A DNA stretch of 64,000 bases, from contig JAVXUO010002557.1 of assembly GCA_033065855.1 (NCBI GenBank), positions 186,001-250,000 of the forward strand. Direction: 5' to 3'. Below, in pieces: positions 34,175-46,455 of this stretch (its first letter is position 1; the number at the start of each line of letters is the position of its first letter). This DNA comes from Escallonia rubra (Eukaryota > Streptophyta > Magnoliopsida > Escalloniales > Escalloniaceae). The position numbers and the translations under genes were made by a program. The notes beneath the pieces are model-generated. The model saw nothing but the letters and a program-made list of their open reading frames with translations, ran no database searches and was not told the origin of the DNA.

Positions 34175-37100
34175 TTACAGGCTTACAGCAGGCTTAGCCT
34201 TCTCAACACCCTTTATTATAGCCAAAAACATCACCCGGTACAATACCACCATCCCAAATAAAATGGCCAAATTGATCCACTTTGAGTAGCCCATCTCCAC
34301 TTGCCACATTTCTCTCAAAATATATTCTCCGCTCATCTTATGCCGCCCTACATTGCTGGGATACATCTGCCCTTGAAATTCATTCTTCAACAGCCCTTGT
34401 AACGCATACTTGTGGAACGCGATGTAGTACATTGGGTACTTCCAGAATGGCTCGGGTAAATCGTTTGGTAATCGGAAGAACCCACCACCTAATATCATAA
34501 GACCTTGAATTCCAGCACCCGTTATTATGCCCATGAGGAAATTGGGGACGATACTAGCGACGATCATCATTAGGCTTTCGACCAACATCATACAAACGAA
34601 GATCACTGAAGCGAAATAAGCAAAGTGTTCGAATCCTTTATGGAGTCCAGCAAGGTAATAGGCAATTGCTCCTGGAAGCAGTGAAGTTACAAATAAATAT
34701 GGCACGGAAGACAGTGTGTTTCCAATTACGAATGCCGTGGAAATATAGTGCCCGTTTAATCTTTCACCCTCAAAGACCTGCAATGCGAAACCTGTAGTTA
34801 TGCAATAATTAAGGAAAATAATAGACTCTAGCACAGATTCGAATAGCAGATCTCAAAGCTAGTGTACGCTCGTCTGCGGAAAACAACAAGAGAAAACCGG
34901 ATCTCACAGGCTTCTCCCACATGAATTGATGGCAGGCTAAAGAAGAATGCAACTCAACAAGGAAAATACCTTCATGTCCTCCACAAAAGAAGGGAAACCA
35001 CCAATTGCCATGAAAGTTAGAAATGAAACTACAAACATGAGCATTGAGCCTTTAGCCTGAAACAATTGACACCAATGATGATTAGATCAAGCAAATATAT
35101 ATACAATTTAGCCATGCCTTACTGATTACACAGCTTGTATTACAGCTTGTATTAACTATCACGTATAAGCCATGTAAAAGAATACAACCCTTTATGTTAA
35201 CTGCCTTCATGTACAATATTGTTAAGAGATTTGTGTTGCATCTTTTGTTTCTTACCTGAATTGAACCATAACTTGAGCCAACATCAAAGAAGATGCTACC
35301 CAGGCCAACGGTTAAGGCCACATAGATGGCAAGGCGCAACCAGTAGTAACCAAGATCACGATTCATGTTCACGAAAGATCTTCTCGTCAAAACGTGACAT
35401 TGGGTGAGGAAGCTAGCATGTGTTCTCTTCTTCTCCAATGGTCTATCTTCCTGAAACGTTCACGGCTTGTTGTCAATGGTTAGATCAGCGTATCCGTTGC
35501 ATTAGAATGACATAGTTGATCAATAAGTACATAAGTATACATGTCGTCTCACCTGTTTATGAATTTCAGCTACTTGTCTGTTAACTTCTTCGCAAGTACT
35601 AGAGGATTTATATGACTTGACGAGAATATCAATCACCTCCTCTGTGGACTTCTTTCCAACTGAACCTTGTTCAATATCCTGCTAACATTTCAGAGTGATC
35701 AATTATTCTGAGCTTCAATTTAACTTCAATATACAGGTACTGTACCAAAGAAAGAAACATACTGTTATTACCTCATCAAAATCCTTGTTTATTGTTCTAA
35801 GGAAGTGATCGGAAGGATTCTGGAGACTTGGGCAAGGAAAACCACTCAACGCGAAGAACTGTACATAAACAATAGTAACTCAAGCCAAGTTAGTGTTGGT
35901 ACTTCAAAACAAATATCAAAAAGAGTTTTCATCATTGCTTTTACAAGGATGTGCATCAAAATTGTAATGCTCAGTGTGGAGTCAATTATTGATAAGAAAG
36001 AACGGTGTTTGAACCAGGGTGGGCAAATTCAAACCCCTCCCGTAGAATAAGAACAGCCTGTCCTTCCATGGCATGTAACCGTTCTTTGAATGCTTTCTAA
36101 GATCACCATTAACTATATATCCAGAGAGAAACAATAAGCGCTTACTTGATTTGCAGAGCTAGCAGGGCCAAAATAGACCGTTCGTCCCGAAGAAAGAAGA
36201 CAAAGATTGTTGAAAAGCCCAAAGACTTCACTGCTAGGTTGGTGGATGGACGCGATGATGGTCCTTCCACTGCGCTGATCAAGGCGAGCGATTCTGCTCA
36301 TAACATAGTAGGATGCTGCACTGTCAAGTCCGCTTGTTGGCTCATCAAGGAAGAGAAGCTTTGGCCGCGTTAGGACTTCAATGCAAATGCTAACTCTTCT
36401 TTTTTGACCGCCACTAAGGCCTTTGGCACCCCACCCTCCTATTCTTGTGTTCATAGCATCATGCAATCCCATCTCTCTTATTGTCAACTCGGCCCTCTCT
36501 TTCTTCTCGGCCTTGGACATCGAATTTGGCAATTGGAGTTGCGCTGAGTAGTATACGGCTTCGCCAACCGTTAATGTTGTGATCAAAGTATCATCTTGAG
36601 TCACATATGCCTGGTTCAATGGGAGGCCAAAGCAAAAAAATCAATGGCATATAACAAGATGTTGGCTGCAATAGCCGCAAACCCCGTTTTTAGTGACGAA
36701 TATCGTCAGCACTCCTGGGGAAAGTGTGGCTTAAAAATTTTGGATGACTTAAATATCGTGTACCCATGACCAAAAATACAAAATCAGAATTGAGCAGATG
36801 CGTGGTTGTAATATTGTTGTACTTACTGATGTCCCATAAGCCAGGGCTTGCTTTTGTCCATTGATGAGAATATCACCAGTTTGCCTTGTGTTTGAGTCTA
36901 GTCTCCCTGCAGGCACAATGAAAGAAACCTAGTCACCATTCAAGAGAGTCAACTCTACTCATGTTCAATAAATCAGTCATAAACCTGTATTTTTCTCACA
37001 TTTTAAAGCTTTTCTTTCTAAGATATTTTCGTTGCGCACAGGATTAACCAGATGCCTATACGACTAACTACACCACCAAATCATTTTAATGGCGCCCTAA

Positions 37101-37514
37101 CTACCTAAAGTTTTGCTCATGCTCTCATCGAATCTGCTGCTTCCAGCGAACTGGTGACTTAGGGCTACTACTACCATGAATAAAATGTATCATTTAACTA
37201 CCTGCCAAGGCATCAAGAAGAGTAGATTTGCCACAACCGGAAGGACCCATAATTGCCAAGAGCTCACCGGACCGCGCGTAGCCGGTGAGACCTTGTAGGA
37301 TGGATCTGCTGCTGCCTGATCTTCCATTTGCAACTGTCACCCACAAATCCTCCCATGACAAGAAAACACCGCCATTCTCTCCCCATTCAGAATTTATATT
37401 AACTTCTCTTTGGTCTGTTGTTGAAGTAGCTTCCACCTCTAGCACTGCGCTATGGGTTTCTGCGGGGCTTCTCTCGTAGTCATAAGGTTGAACAGGGAGA
37501 GGAAGAGAAGCCAT
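34175..37514 (-). CDS. ABC transporter G family half-transporter (ABCG1-like), copy 1
   Basis: Predicted plasma-membrane exporter working as a dimer; substrate unknown (relatives export lipids, cutin monomers or secondary metabolites). Eight exons: 37514-37202, 36906-36827, 36610-36146, 35858-35772, 35678-35553, 35450-35256, 35056-34970 and 34777-34175; 651 residues. The order is reverse: nucleotide-binding domain first. Walker [10 protein letters not shown] is at residues 89-97, Q-loop YVTQDD, signature LSGGQ at about 196-200, Walker B LLFLDEP at about 216-222 and H-loop IHQPS at about 254. The membrane domain starts near residue 390 ([20 protein letters not shown]), with about six hydrophobic segments. 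An 8-bp tandem duplication near 34177-34192 shifts the frame and ends the protein at KPAVSL, about 30 residues shorter than copy 2. Otherwise intact. Confidence 0.93.
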
Positions 37515-37574
37515 GGTTGCAAAGGCTAATAGCTAGGGAGTTGTTGGGAGTTTTAAGATCCAACAATGGCCTGC

Positions 37575-37581
37575 ATATATA
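37575..37581 (-). promoter_or_regulatory. TATA box of ABCG copy 1
   Basis: TATATAT on the minus strand, about 60 bp upstream of the start codon at 37514. The same motif, duplicated, lies upstream of copy 2. Confidence 0.5.
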
Positions 37582-37793
37582 ATGGCATGGCACATGAGTA
37601 TGTTCTTGTGAGCATGGATCCGTGAGTTAGCGGGAACTCAGAAGGGAGTGAGAAGCCAAACTGATGGGTTGTGTAACCAATTACACCTTCACGCGTTAAA
37701 GAATCTGAAGTTGTAGTCTTGTGGAGGAAAAATCTGGCTTTTGATTGCCTCAAACGTGTTTATCGAGAGAAAAATGAAACATGTTTCGGTAAG

Positions 37794-38400
37794 ACTAAGG
37801 AAGACAGAAACTTCGGGAAGTTTTGTCCTCTTTGGTAATTGTGGTCCTCGTTTTTTTTGTTTTTCTGTAAACTATTTTTGCTATTTTTAGAATTTTTGGA
37901 GTCCCGTCATCTTTTCATTTATTGTTTTAGTTAACGTTCAATTTCTCTCAGTTTGACTACCATTTTTCTCAATTTCCAATTCATTTTTTTTTCAATATGG
38001 TTATGAATTTTGAAGTTCAGTTTATAAAAATACCAAATTCAACATTGTTTATCAGCTCTTTATAAATATCATTTATAAAATCAATTCACTCATTCTGGCC
38101 TATAAATATGCAAAAATGGTATTCAAACAACAGCATAAAAGTGTTTCACATATTTTATGTGCTTTTTAAAATCCAACCTACTTTAACCAAATTGTACGTA
38201 CTACTTGAGTTTGATTAGATTGAGTTGGTCGGGATAAGCTGAGTTTAATTAGTTGATGTAAATAAAGAAAGAATTTTAGCTATAAAAATTAAAATGTTGG
38301 TGCATGTTGACACCGGTAGTGGCCAGCGGTGGCTGTTGGTGGTGGTGGCGGCCGGTTGTGGTGGCAACTGGCGGTGAGAGGTGGTTGTGGCGGACGGTCG
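37794..38400. repeat. Segment X, internally deleted third copy
   Basis: The first part (to about 38155) matches 22600-22890, through TTTATCAGCT and GTATTCAAA-AACA. It then jumps to sequence matching 31670-31900 (ATGTGCTTT, CCAACCTACTTTAACC, GGTGGCTGTTGGTG). About 2.5 kb of the segment is missing at the join. Confidence 0.75.
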
Positions 38401-39192
38401 GTGACTACCAGAGGTGGTTGTCGACTATTTACACACCAATTGCTATACTTTTTATTGATGTAACTTTTTGATGAACGGAGTGTGATCATAGTCAAAAAGA
38501 GAAATAAATAGTTCTCATTTAGTAAAATTCTAATCACCAAGTTGTGCGTCAACAACAAAATTGAATTAATTTTACTTTTAGATACAACACTCTTAAAACA
38601 TGTTTAGTCTCGCTGAGAATGTCTTGCATAACTTTTAAGTGTATCCGTATACATAGTGAGCTTCCCAATTTATCCTTCTACTCCTACCATTTTGAATTGT
38701 TTTAACGCCTTCCCTTCCGTCCAAAAAGGTTTCATAGGGTACGGATGTTTGCCCCAAGGACTTATCCGGCCACACAAAAACAAAAGAGACTTCCAGGTTA
38801 GAACTTGAAACTTAATGAACATACATGAAATTACTCCTAAATAAAAAGACCTCACGACCTCTTGGGTGAGAGATTCATTACCAAAACTTAAGTACAAGTA
38901 ACAACTATTAACCGTTAAACTCACTTCGCACAAACGCTTTGTCATTAAAACCAGCTTTTGATGCAATTTTCTCATCGCATCACAATGTGAAGAAATAGAC
39001 CAGGCATTGAAGCAAAAAAGTGCTCTCACGGGTCTTCCATACGATCAAAAACAACGGAGGTGCTTGCTGGGTGAACTTATACGCATTTTGGATGACTAAT
39101 TAAGCTTGCTCTGTTAACAAAGATCCAAGTACAATATCTTTATTGCTTCCATACATTGGACGTACTAAACCATTCAATGGCATAACAACTAA

Positions 39193-42100
39193 TCATACTG
39201 CAGATCTAGTTGCTTCATGCAAAGGGGTGGCAGTAAGACTCGCCATGACTTGCTTCATTTGCTTCGGATCAGGTGACATGAACCTTCTTACAGCAGGCTT
39301 AGCCTTCTCAACACCCTTTATTATAGCCAAAAACATCACCCGGTACAATACCACCATCCCAAATAAAATGGCCAAATTGATCCACTTTGAGTAGCCCATC
39401 TCCACTTGCCACATTTCTCTCAAAATATATTCTCCGCTGATCTTATGCCGCCCTACATTGCTGGGATACATCTGCCCTTGAAATTCATTCTTGAACAGCC
39501 CTTGTAACGCGTACTTGTGGAACGCGATGTAGTACATTGGGTACTTCCAGAATGGCTCGGGTAAATCGTTTGGTAATCGGAAGAACCCACCACCTAATAT
39601 CATAAGACCTTGAATTCCAGCACCCGTTATTATGCCCATGAGGAAATTGGGGACGATACTAGCGACGATCATCATTAGGCTTTCGACCAACATCATACAA
39701 ACGAAGATCACTGAAGCAAAATAAGCAAAGTGTTCGAATCCTTTATGGAGTCCAGCGAGGTAATAGGCAATTGCTCCTGGAAGCAGTGAAGTTACAAATA
39801 AATATGGCACGGAAGACAGTGTGTTTCCAATTACGAATGCCGTGGAATCATAGTGCCCGTTTAATCTTTCACGCTCAAAGACCTGAAATGCGAAACCTGT
39901 AGTTATGCAATAATTAAGGAAAATAATAGACTCTAGCACAGATTCGAATGGCAGATCTCAAAGCTAGTGTACGCTCGTCTGCGGAAAACAACAAGAGAAA
40001 ACCGGATCTCACAGGCTTCTCCCACTTGAATTGATGGCAGGCTAAAGAAGAATGCAACTCAACAAGGAAAATACCTTCATGTCCTCCACAAAAGAAGGGA
40101 AACCACCAATTGCCATGAAAGTTAGAAATGAAACTACAAACATGAGCATTGAGCCTTTAGCCTGAAACAATTGACACCAATGATGATTAGATCAAGCACA
40201 TATATATATATAATTTAGCCATGTTTGTCACAGCTTGTATTAACTATCACGTATAAGCCATGTAAAAGAATACAACCCTTTATGTTAACTGCCTTCATGT
40301 ACAATATTGTTAAGAGATTTGTGTTGCATCTTTTGTTTCTTACCTGAATTGAACCGTAACTTGAACCAACATCAAAGAAGATGCTACCCAGGCCAACGGC
40401 TAAGGCCACATAGATGGCAAGGCGCAACCAGTAGTAACCAAGATCACGATTCATGTTCACGAAAGATCTTCTCGTCAAAACGTGACATTGGGTGAGGAAG
40501 CTAGCATGTGTTCTCTTCTTCTCCAATGGTCTATCTTCCTGAAACGTTCACGGCTTGTTGTCAATGGTTAGATCAGCGTATCCGTTGCCTTAGAATGACA
40601 TAGTTGATCAATAAGTACATAAGTATACATGTCGTCTCACCTGTTTATGAATTTCAGCTACTTGTCTGTTAACTTCTTCGCAAGTACTAGAGGATTTATA
40701 TGACTTGACGAGAATATCAATCACCTCCTCTGTGGACTTCTTTCCAACTGAACCTTGTTCAATATCCTGCTAACATTTCAGAGTGATCAATTATTCTGAG
40801 CTTCAATTTAAATTTGAAATACAGGTACTGTACCAAAGCAAAAAACATATTGTTATTACCTCATCAAAATCCTTGTTTATTGTTCTAAGGAAGTGATCGG
40901 AAGGATTCTGGAGACTTGGGCAAGGAAAACCACTCAACGCGAAGAACTACATAAACAAAAGTAACTCAAGCCAAGTTAGTGTTGTACTTCAAAACAAATA
41001 TCAAAAAGAGTTTTCATCATTGCTTTTACAAGGATGTGCATCAAAATTGTAATGCTCAGTGTGGAGTCAATTATTGATAAGAAAGAACGGTGTTTCAACC
41101 AGGGCGGGCAAATTCAAACCCCTCCGGTAGAATAAGAACAGCCTGTCCTTCCATGGCATGTAACCGTTCTTTGAATGCTTTCTAAGATCACCATTAACTA
41201 TATATCCAGAGAGAAACAATAAGCGCTTACTTGATTTGCAGAGCTAGCAGGGCCAAAATAGACCGTTCGTCCCGAAGAAAGAAGACAAAGATTGTTGAAA
41301 AGCCCAAAGACTTCACTGCTAGGTTGGTGGATGGACGCGATGATGGTCCTTCCACTGCGCTGATCAAGGCGAGCGATTCTGCTCATAACATAGTAGGATG
41401 CTGCACTGTCAAGTCCGCTTGTTGGCTCATCAAGGAAGAGAAGCTTTGGCCGCGTTAGGACTTCAATGCAAATGCTAACTCTTCTTTTTTGACCGCCACT
41501 AAGGCCTTTGGCACCCCACCCTCCTATTCTTGTGTTCATAGCATCATGCAATCCCATCTCTCTTATTGTCAACTCGGCCCTCTCTTTCTTCTCGGCCTTG
41601 GACATCGAATTTGGCAATTGGAGTTGCGCTGAGTAGTATACGGCTTCGCGAACCGTTAATGTTGTGATCAGAGTATCATCTTGAGTAACATAAGCCTGCA
41701 GGTTCAACGGAAGGCAAAAGCAAAAAATAAGTGGCATATAACAAGATGTTGGCTGCAATAGCCGCAAACCCCGTTTTTTATGACGAATATCGTCAGCACT
41801 CCTGGGGAAAGTGTGGCTTAAAAATTTTGGATGACTTAAATATCGTGTACCCATGACCAAAAATACAAAATCAGAATTGAGCAGATGCGTGGATGTAATA
41901 TTCTTTTGTCCCTTAGTCCTTACTGATGTCCCATAAGCCAGAGCTTGCTTTTGTCCATTGATGAGAATATCACCAGTCTGCCTTGTGTTCGAGTCTAGTC
42001 TCCCTGCAGGCACAGCGAAAGAAACTTAGTCACCACACAAAGGAGTCGATGCCTATACGCCACCAAATCATTTTGAAGGCTCCCTAACTACCTATATTTT

Positions 42101-42489
42101 TGTATCTGCTTCCAGCGAACTGGTGACTTAGCGCTGACTACTACCATGAACAAAATAAATTTCAGTGAATTACCTGCCATGGCATCAAGAAGAGTAGATT
42201 TGCCACAACCGGAAGGACCCATAATTGCCAAGAGCTCACCAGGCCGGGCGTAGCCGGTGAGACCTTGAAGGATGGATCTGCTGCCGCCGCCCGATCTTCC
42301 ATTTGCAACTGTCACCCACAAATCCTCCCATGACAAGAAAACACCATCAGTCTCTCCCCTTACGGAATTTGTATTAACTTCTCTTTGGTTTGTTGTTGAA
42401 GCAGCTTCCACCTCTAGCACTGCGCCATGGATTTCTGCAGGGCTTCTCTCATATTGATCGGGTTGAACAGGGAGATGAAGAGAAGCCAT
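39193..42489 (-). CDS. ABC transporter G family half-transporter (ABCG1-like), copy 2
   Basis: Paralogue of copy 1, about 3.3 kb over eight exons: 42489-42174, 42003-41924, 41695-41231, 40946-40860, 40766-40641, 40538-40344, 40161-40075 and 39882-39193. All are in phase and give 681 residues. Walker [10 protein letters not shown], signature LSGGQKRR, Walker B LLFLDEP and H-loop IHQPS are intact. The membrane half ends [18 protein letters not shown] and continues to the stop at 39193, the full-length C-terminus lost from copy 1. The acceptor of exon 4 has lost two bases relative to copy 1 but keeps AG. It differs from copy 1 mainly in the variable N-terminal 50 residues. Family placement (WBC-type ABCG) is firm; the transported molecule is unknown. 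Confidence 0.95.
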
Positions 42490-42510
42490 AGTTGCAAAGG
42501 CTAATAGCTA

Positions 42511-42625
42511 GGGAGTTCTAAGATCCAACAATGGCCTGCATATATAGACTTCATTCATGGCGACACATAAGTTGTTGGGAGTTTTAAGATCCATCAATGG
42601 CCTGCTTATATAGACTTCCTTCATG
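42511..42625 (-). promoter_or_regulatory. Duplicated TATA-containing promoter block of ABCG copy 2
   Basis: A 49-bp block (42511-42559) starting GGGAGTTCTAAGATCCAACA is repeated with four differences at 42577-42625, a period of 66 bp. Each block contains a TATA-like core on the minus strand (CTATATATG near 42547-42539, CTATATAAG near 42613-42605). Copy 1 has a single block. Two candidate start regions therefore lie upstream of copy 2. Confidence 0.65.
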
Positions 42626-42730
42626 TAAGCATGCATGTGTGAGTCAATACGTAGGAACTCAGAATGGAGTGAGAAGCTAAACTTTGGCTCCTACCCGGGT
42701 CCGTATGAATCTTCTTCCAACCTATTGTGT

Positions 42731-42872
42731 AGTGACAATTGATAGTCGTTAAATATTTTTAGTGATTTTTCTTCTTACACTTTTAGAGACAATTATTAAC
42801 AGCATTTTTTTAGCGTCACTAAATAAAAGTCACTATAAACATTTAAAGACGATTGATTGTCGCTATATATGG
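42731..42872. mobile_element. Small MITE upstream of ABCG copy 2
   Basis: TAGTGACAATTGATAGTCGT near the left matches the reverse complement of the right part, TAGCGACAATCAATCGT, with a gap. Internal CACTAAATAAAAGTCACTA is also inverted. The corresponding place upstream of copy 1 (near 37660) lacks it. Target duplication not determined. Confidence 0.5.
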
Positions 42873-43049
42873 TGTAGCAGCCAATTTTTTTCCAACTGGT
42901 GGGCTGTGTAACCAATTACACCTTCACACGTTGAACTTGAAGAGTCTGAATTTGTAGTCTTGTGGAGGAAAAAATCTGGTTTTTGATCGCCTCCAACGTG
43001 ATAATCGAGAGTGAAATATAAAACGTGCTTGGTAAGGAAAAGAGACACA

Positions 43050-46000
43050 ATTGACTCAGGAAGAGGAAATTTTGGGACGTTTTGTCCTCTTTGTTAATTA
43101 TGCTTCTAATTCATCTTTTCGTTTATTGTTTTCCTTAAAGTTCAATTTTCTCTCAGTTTGGTTACCATTTTCCTCATTTTCCAATTCACTTTTTACATTT
43201 GGTTATGAATTTTTGAAGTTCTGTTTATAAAAACACCACATTCAACACATTGTTTATCAGCTATGTAAATATCTTTAAAAATTCAATTCACTCGTTATGG
43301 ATTATAAACTCGGGAAAAGTGGTATTCAAATAACAAACAGTAGTGTTTCGCACATTGTGATGTGTGGTAGATAGTTGTATTTATTTTCTTTGTAATTTAA
43401 ATAATCGTATCCAAATAAGTTATATACAGTTGACTCTCTTATGATTAATGTAACGCTCTGAACCTTAGGATCCGTACACGTCCTTAAATCAAAACACAAT
43501 CATGTCCAAAACGTAACGATTGTAATGGTAGATCAGAGCATCTGAAATACCATAAATATAATTATTTGAATCTCAATTACTTAACTCCAAAAGAGTTCAA
43601 AACTTAATTACAATCTCAGACTAATTTGAATAATAAAGAAAAATGAACTAAACCCAAAATTTGTCTAAATAAAATTCATTACATCTACTGCTCCCAATTG
43701 CGAACACCAATTCCGGGTGTACTATTAACATCTTACCTTTCATGCAACTTTTGCTCTGGAAGGGAAAGGAAACAAAGAACAAAGGGGTGAGCACAAATTG
43801 CCCAGTAAGAGATTTTATACACAGAAATTTCAACGAATACCAAATTTGAGTTATAAAATATAGCCAATAAGCGGGAACTTAGATAACTTAATCGAACTTC
43901 ACAAACGGATGACAAAACGACCAAAGGAGGATTAAATAACCAATAAGTCAAATATGAAATACGGAGTACAATTTATCAAAACTTATGAGTGTCACATACA
44001 CAATCACTTATTATTAAGCATCACAAATCATGGTTATACCATACCGAATATCGCAATCGACGCATCACATATAAGTCATGATTATCAAAAGAGGCTTTCA
44101 AACACAAATATCACCGAGAGGCATGGAGAAATCAGAAGAGACAGGTCGCATCTCCTACGCGTGTAAGGCTGTCTTAAATCTGTTGTCATTAAATCAAACA
44201 AAATGTAAACAGCAAGCTTTGTCTGATGAGGCCATGAAGAAAAGGACACCGTGAATAGATTGACGGTACGACACCCAAAATAAAAAACGATAACATAGAA
44301 GAATTTTAAAAACCTACAGTAGTGACATGTAATGGAGAAATTTAATACAAGAACTTATTTATAAGAAAACCCGCATAATGAGAATGTATATCAAGAGAAT
44401 AGAGCGTATAAGAATCTTTACTTCAAAATTGCGAATTTAACGTTGAAAATAGCCTCTTTATACTAGATCAATTATAAGTTTTTGTCTGAAAATCCAAAAA
44501 ATGTTCTAACTCTTTTCTCTTTTTTTTCCTTTGTCTCAAAAAATATGAGACTCTTATGGCTTCCTCCTTCTTATATATTTTACTAATGTATGCTAGTGTA
44601 ATTATGACACAACAAAAGCCCTCAATGCTAATGTGACCATAATATAACTTATAAGTCCTAGTTCAATTTTAAAATATCTCTTTTAATATCTAATTTAATC
44701 ACATTAGCTACTAAATAATAACAAATACTAATTTTTTCACTAAAATTCCAACCAAATTTTCAAAGGTCCATTACTAACTCTAAGTCAAAATATTTATTTC
44801 TAATTAGTATTCTGTATTCACATAACTAGCTAAAAATCCGGGGCATTACAACTAATGATCTTGGAAGATAAAAAAAAAAAACAATATTTTGTTGTAACAA
44901 TCAATTATTTAAGTGCACTAATGAACTTTTGTTCGCGTCAGTTTTATCTTACACGTGTAAGGCTGCATACAAAATTTGTCGAGTCTAGTGTTAAGAAAAT
45001 TAAATTAAGTCTAATCTTAGCTTTAAAAAGCTCGTGGTATGCTTCTAAACTAGTTGAGTTTCTTGTACTTACTTATATCTCAATTTTTCTATTGACCTTG
45101 AGGAAGAGCTTAACGTGAAATGACGCCTTTTGCGTCTTATGCTCTTTTTGTTGAGTCACGTGTTGACTTGTAGTATCCTCTTATTTTATTAGTTAAATAA
45201 CTTTTCGCACACGAAGAAGGAAGATTGACTTCATTAGTATAATAATTTCTAGAATCAACTTGATATATTCTAATACCTCGTAATGAATAGATGTCAAAAT
45301 GTTTTATATATTGTTGTTGTAATGTACAAGAGAGAAAATATTTACATAAGTATTCAAAATTAATAGCCTATGGAAAGAAGTTGGTTCTTCGAAAAATTAT
45401 TAATGTATTAAATATTATTTGTTAGAATGTCGATTGTACATGGTCGTTGGCATGGAATTGTGACATCAACCTATAAGAATTTTTTAAGAAGGCATTCTTT
45501 TTAACATTTTTAAAATTGTTGAATATAAAAATGACCAAATCGGCAACGCAATGAAGCCTAAATTCTTTTAAAAAACCAATTTGAGAAATAATTTGTGAAG
45601 GTAGACTTGCACTTCATTTCTGATGACTGATGAGCATAATTTAGGAGGGTAGGTGTATTCAATATTCATAATATTCACGAGGAGGTAGGAGAGCAGATGT
45701 CAAGAAGCATTTTACATCTTGAGACATTGGCGGACATGAAGGAGCTGCATGTACAATCATCGCCAGAGGCCAGAGCCTCGAAACCTTTCTGCAATGAATG
45801 CAAACTCTAAATTTCGAAGTTCAAACCATGCATCGTGTATCACATGGGCAATTGTCGTTAATAAGCCACTCAATGCTAAAAATTAAAGATGATGTCATTT
45901 TTGCCCACCTAAATTTGACTTGAAACACTAATGAAATGGTCGTCTACCTTTAAAAGATGTTGAATATACAGGCTGTGATGTGAACATGTGTTTTCGGCGT

Positions 46001-46455
46001 TTTATACTGAATGTATATAAGGGTCGATTTAGATGAATTGAGCTAGGTATTTATCCAAGTTCAAGTAAATTCATGTGCTTTTAAAGCCCAACCTACTTTA
46101 ACCCAATTGATTGTTTGGCTCTATTAGGCTAAGTTGGATTTAATAAGCTGACGAAAACAAATAAAGAGTTTTTATTTATGTTAAGTAAAAATTAAAATAA
46201 TGGTGCATGGTTGATAGTGGTGGTGGTCGACGGTGGCTGTTGGTGATAGTGGCAGTTGGCTGCGTCGATCTAGTGTAGGCAGCGAGAGGTGGCTGCAGTC
46301 GACGATCAGTGAATGCCGAAAGTGGTGATCTACGACAACCAGTGGGGAGCTGTCGTCAGTAAGGTATGGTGGCGATGGCTGCCTGTGGTGGTGACCGGCG
46401 GCGGGAGGTAGAGGCAGCTGGTGGCCGCTGTCGGCGGTCAGTATCGCCGCCGGTG
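43050..46455. repeat. Segment X, copy 2 (keeps empty sites for two MULEs)
   Basis: It is collinear with 22587-32054 minus the two MULEs. Empty target sites: CAAAATGTA at 44199-44207 and TAACTTATA at 44645-44653. At the right end the sequence continues into GGAGGCGGCTGCCTGC, which has no match in copy 1, so this copy probably joins the original flank. No gene seen. Confidence 0.9.

Larger units (their letters stand above)
33602..42540. repeat. Two nearly identical ABCG gene units in tandem
   Basis: Unit B (about 33602-37570) and unit C (about 38690-42540) share exons, introns and about 500 bp of 3' flank with only scattered differences. Between them lies 37794-38400, a shortened copy of segment X with most of its middle deleted. 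It is joined to intron-like sequence of the P1/P2 type (38430-38660). The high identity of introns points to a recent duplication or to gene conversion. Confidence 0.9.

Noticed and set aside
36146..36373. Plus-strand frame repeated at 41231-41458
   Set aside because: Antisense shadow of the highly conserved ABCG exon 3; it is conserved only because the two genes are duplicates.
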